A stretch of DNA of 7,228 nt from Candidatus Sigynarchaeota archaeon (GTDB lineage: Archaea > Asgardarchaeota > Jordarchaeia > Jordarchaeales > Jordarchaeaceae), in assembly GCA_030587505.1 (NCBI GenBank), contig JAUQYY010000186.1, forward strand, positions 1-7,228. The letters are read 5' to 3'. The notes beneath the pieces were generated by a model. That model made no database searches. It saw only the letters and a program-made list of their open reading frames with translations, and was not told the DNA's origin. The translations under genes and the position numbers were made by a program. Positions 6,861 through 7,228 of the stretch are shown here, one piece after another. Within the stretch, counting starts at the first letter, position 1, and every line of letters starts with the position of its first letter.

Positions 6861-6987
6861 AATCTCGTCGGCGGCTCCAAACTACTTACTCCACCTTTCA
6901 TTTCATCCGTTATGAACTCCTTTTAATAATGATTCTTGTAAGAATTCTCCAACTACTTATGCTTTATGACTTTACTGATGGCGGTTA

Positions 6988-6998
6988 TAGAAAAAGAA
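6988..6998 (-). terminator. Possible T-rich terminator downstream of tRNA-Met
   Basis: On the minus strand, CTTCTTTTTCT follows the tRNA-Met CCA by about 25 bases, a pyrimidine/T-rich stop signal of archaeal type. The remaining gap between the two convergent tRNAs (6880-7024) contains no credible gene; I see only a short 6+6 bp inverted repeat (6932-6945). Confidence 0.3.
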
Positions 6999-7063
6999 GC
7001 GTTTAGAGGTCTTAGCGTGAGGGTTGGTGCTGAGGGCGGGCTTCGAACCCGCGACCTCCAGAT

Positions 7064-7100
7064 TTCCTATCCTTCTGACCCCTTTTTTGTGCAAGAAGAT
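7064..7100 (-). other. Canonical-position (37/38) intron of tRNA-Met, 37 nt
   Basis: The exon boundary sequence ATCT occurs at both ends of the insertion, so the cut can be placed at 37/38 or up to four bases later with the same product. 37/38 is the standard archaeal site. Inside the intron, TCTTCT pairs with AGAAGG (one G-U) to make the hairpin expected next to a bulge-helix-bulge. The loop contains an A6 run. Confidence 0.85.
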
Positions 7101-7115
7101 TATGAGTCTGGCGCC

Positions 7116-7133
7116 CATTCTGGGACTGGGAAT
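7116..7133 (-). other. D-arm intron (18 nt, position 22/23) of tRNA-Met
   Basis: Excision of 18 nt restores the D stem GCCT/GGGC. Placement at 7133-7116 or 7134-7117 gives the same product. The former puts the splice between nucleotides 22 and 23, as in the neighbouring tRNA-Thr. ATTC and GAAT near its ends are complementary. I could not draw a strict bulge-helix-bulge. Confidence 0.8.
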
Positions 7134-7190
7134 CTAACCAGGCTAGGCTACCTCAGCTCTAACTCGTAGTTACATGTTTACCATTTTTAC

Positions 7191-7206
7191 AAGATAAATT
7201 TTTTCG
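7191..7206 (-). promoter_or_regulatory. Promoter of the tRNA-Met gene
   Basis: On the minus strand, CGAAAAA (BRE-like) runs into AATTTATCTT, a TATA element centred about 39 bp before the mature tRNA 5' end. The spacing and the A-rich BRE are nearly the same as at the tRNA-Thr gene, which supports both assignments. Confidence 0.5.
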
Positions 7207-7228
7207 TTGAATTAAAAGATTGATGAGG

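Larger units (their letters stand above)
6753..6879 (+). tRNA. tRNA-Thr (anticodon UGU) with two non-canonical introns
   Basis: The acceptor GCCGCCG (6753-6759) pairs with CGGCGGC (6869-6875), followed by discriminator T and an encoded CCA (6877-6879). D stem: GCTC (6762-6765) pairs with G6774 plus AGC (6796-6798) only if 6775-6795 is removed. Anticodon stem: ACGGA/TCCGT around loop CTTGTAA, anticodon TGT at 6807-6809. T stem: ACGAG (6822-6826) with CTCGT (6864-6868), whose loop becomes TTCAAAT once 30 nt are removed. The spliced molecule is exactly 76 nt including CCA, with all invariant positions in place (U8, A14, G18G19, U33, T54T55C56, A58). Both introns lie outside the usual 37/38 site. 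Confidence 0.93.
7025..7157 (-). tRNA. Elongator tRNA-Met (anticodon CAU) with two introns
   Basis: On the minus strand the acceptor GCTGAGG (7157-7151) pairs with CCTCAGC (7035-7029), followed by discriminator A and an encoded CCA (7027-7025). D stem: GCCT (7148-7145) with GGGC once an 18-nt insert is removed. Anticodon stem: CCAGA (7111-7107) with TCTGG (7062-7058) once a 37-nt insert is removed, giving loop CTCATAA with anticodon CAT at 7104-7102. T stem: GCGGG/CCCGC around TTCGAAG. The spliced length is 78 nt with CCA. AGCCTGGTTAG and GGAGGTCGCGGGTTCGA match archaeal elongator tRNA-Met. The initiator type is excluded because it lacks three consecutive G-C pairs at the base of the anticodon stem, and tRNA-Ile2 fits less well. 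Confidence 0.92.

Noticed and set aside
6932..6945. ATTCTT-GT-AAGAAT inverted repeat between the two tRNAs
   Set aside because: Six-base arms with a two-base loop in AT-rich DNA are expected by chance, and no T-run follows to make a terminator.
6961..7020. CTGATG/GTGAGG sequences suggestive of a C/D box guide RNA
   Set aside because: I could not find a proper set of C, D', C' and D boxes with correct spacing.
6966..7169. Plus-strand 67-codon open frame
   Set aside because: It lies antisense across the whole tRNA-Met gene and contains the reverse complement of its T arm, so it is not a protein gene.

Overview
The window looks like chromosomal DNA from an archaeon. The signs are an archaeal family B DNA polymerase, TATA/BRE-type promoters, Shine-Dalgarno sites matching an archaeal 16S tail, and two tRNA genes that only fold if short introns are removed at both canonical and non-canonical positions. 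Several introns per tRNA gene is a habit best known from the Thermoproteota/TACK side of the archaea, so I lean that way. No rRNA or marker gene settles the lineage.

Layout: 1-256 is a non-coding leader carrying the promoter for a 705-residue B12-dependent (class II) ribonucleotide reductase at 257-2374 (+). It converges, with 26 bp between stops, on a family B DNA polymerase at 2401-4761 (-). From 4762 to 4954 is a divergent promoter region. It fires polB leftwards and, through a TATA box sitting inside a perfect 8+8 bp inverted repeat, a two-gene operon rightwards. That operon holds a PqqD-like/radical SAM/SPASM enzyme (4955-6169) and, overlapping its stop by one base, a 155-residue protein built from two copies of a three-cysteine module (6169-6636). 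The right end has two convergent tRNA genes: tRNA-Thr(UGU) at 6753-6879 (+) with introns in the D arm and T loop, and elongator tRNA-Met(CAU) at 7025-7157 (-) with introns in the D arm and at 37/38. Both encode CCA, and both have a TATA box 38-39 bp upstream.

The left half is housekeeping: one enzyme makes deoxynucleotides and the other polymerises them, although they lie on opposite strands and are not one operon. The right half of the coding region is the accessory-looking part. A radical SAM enzyme with a peptide-binding-type N-terminal domain and a SPASM domain is normally a peptide or protein modifier. The overlapping duplicated Cys protein is therefore its obvious candidate substrate or partner, and the palindrome over the promoter suggests the pair is switched by a dedicated repressor. 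I do not recognise the Cys protein as a described family; this cassette is the best candidate here for an undescribed system.
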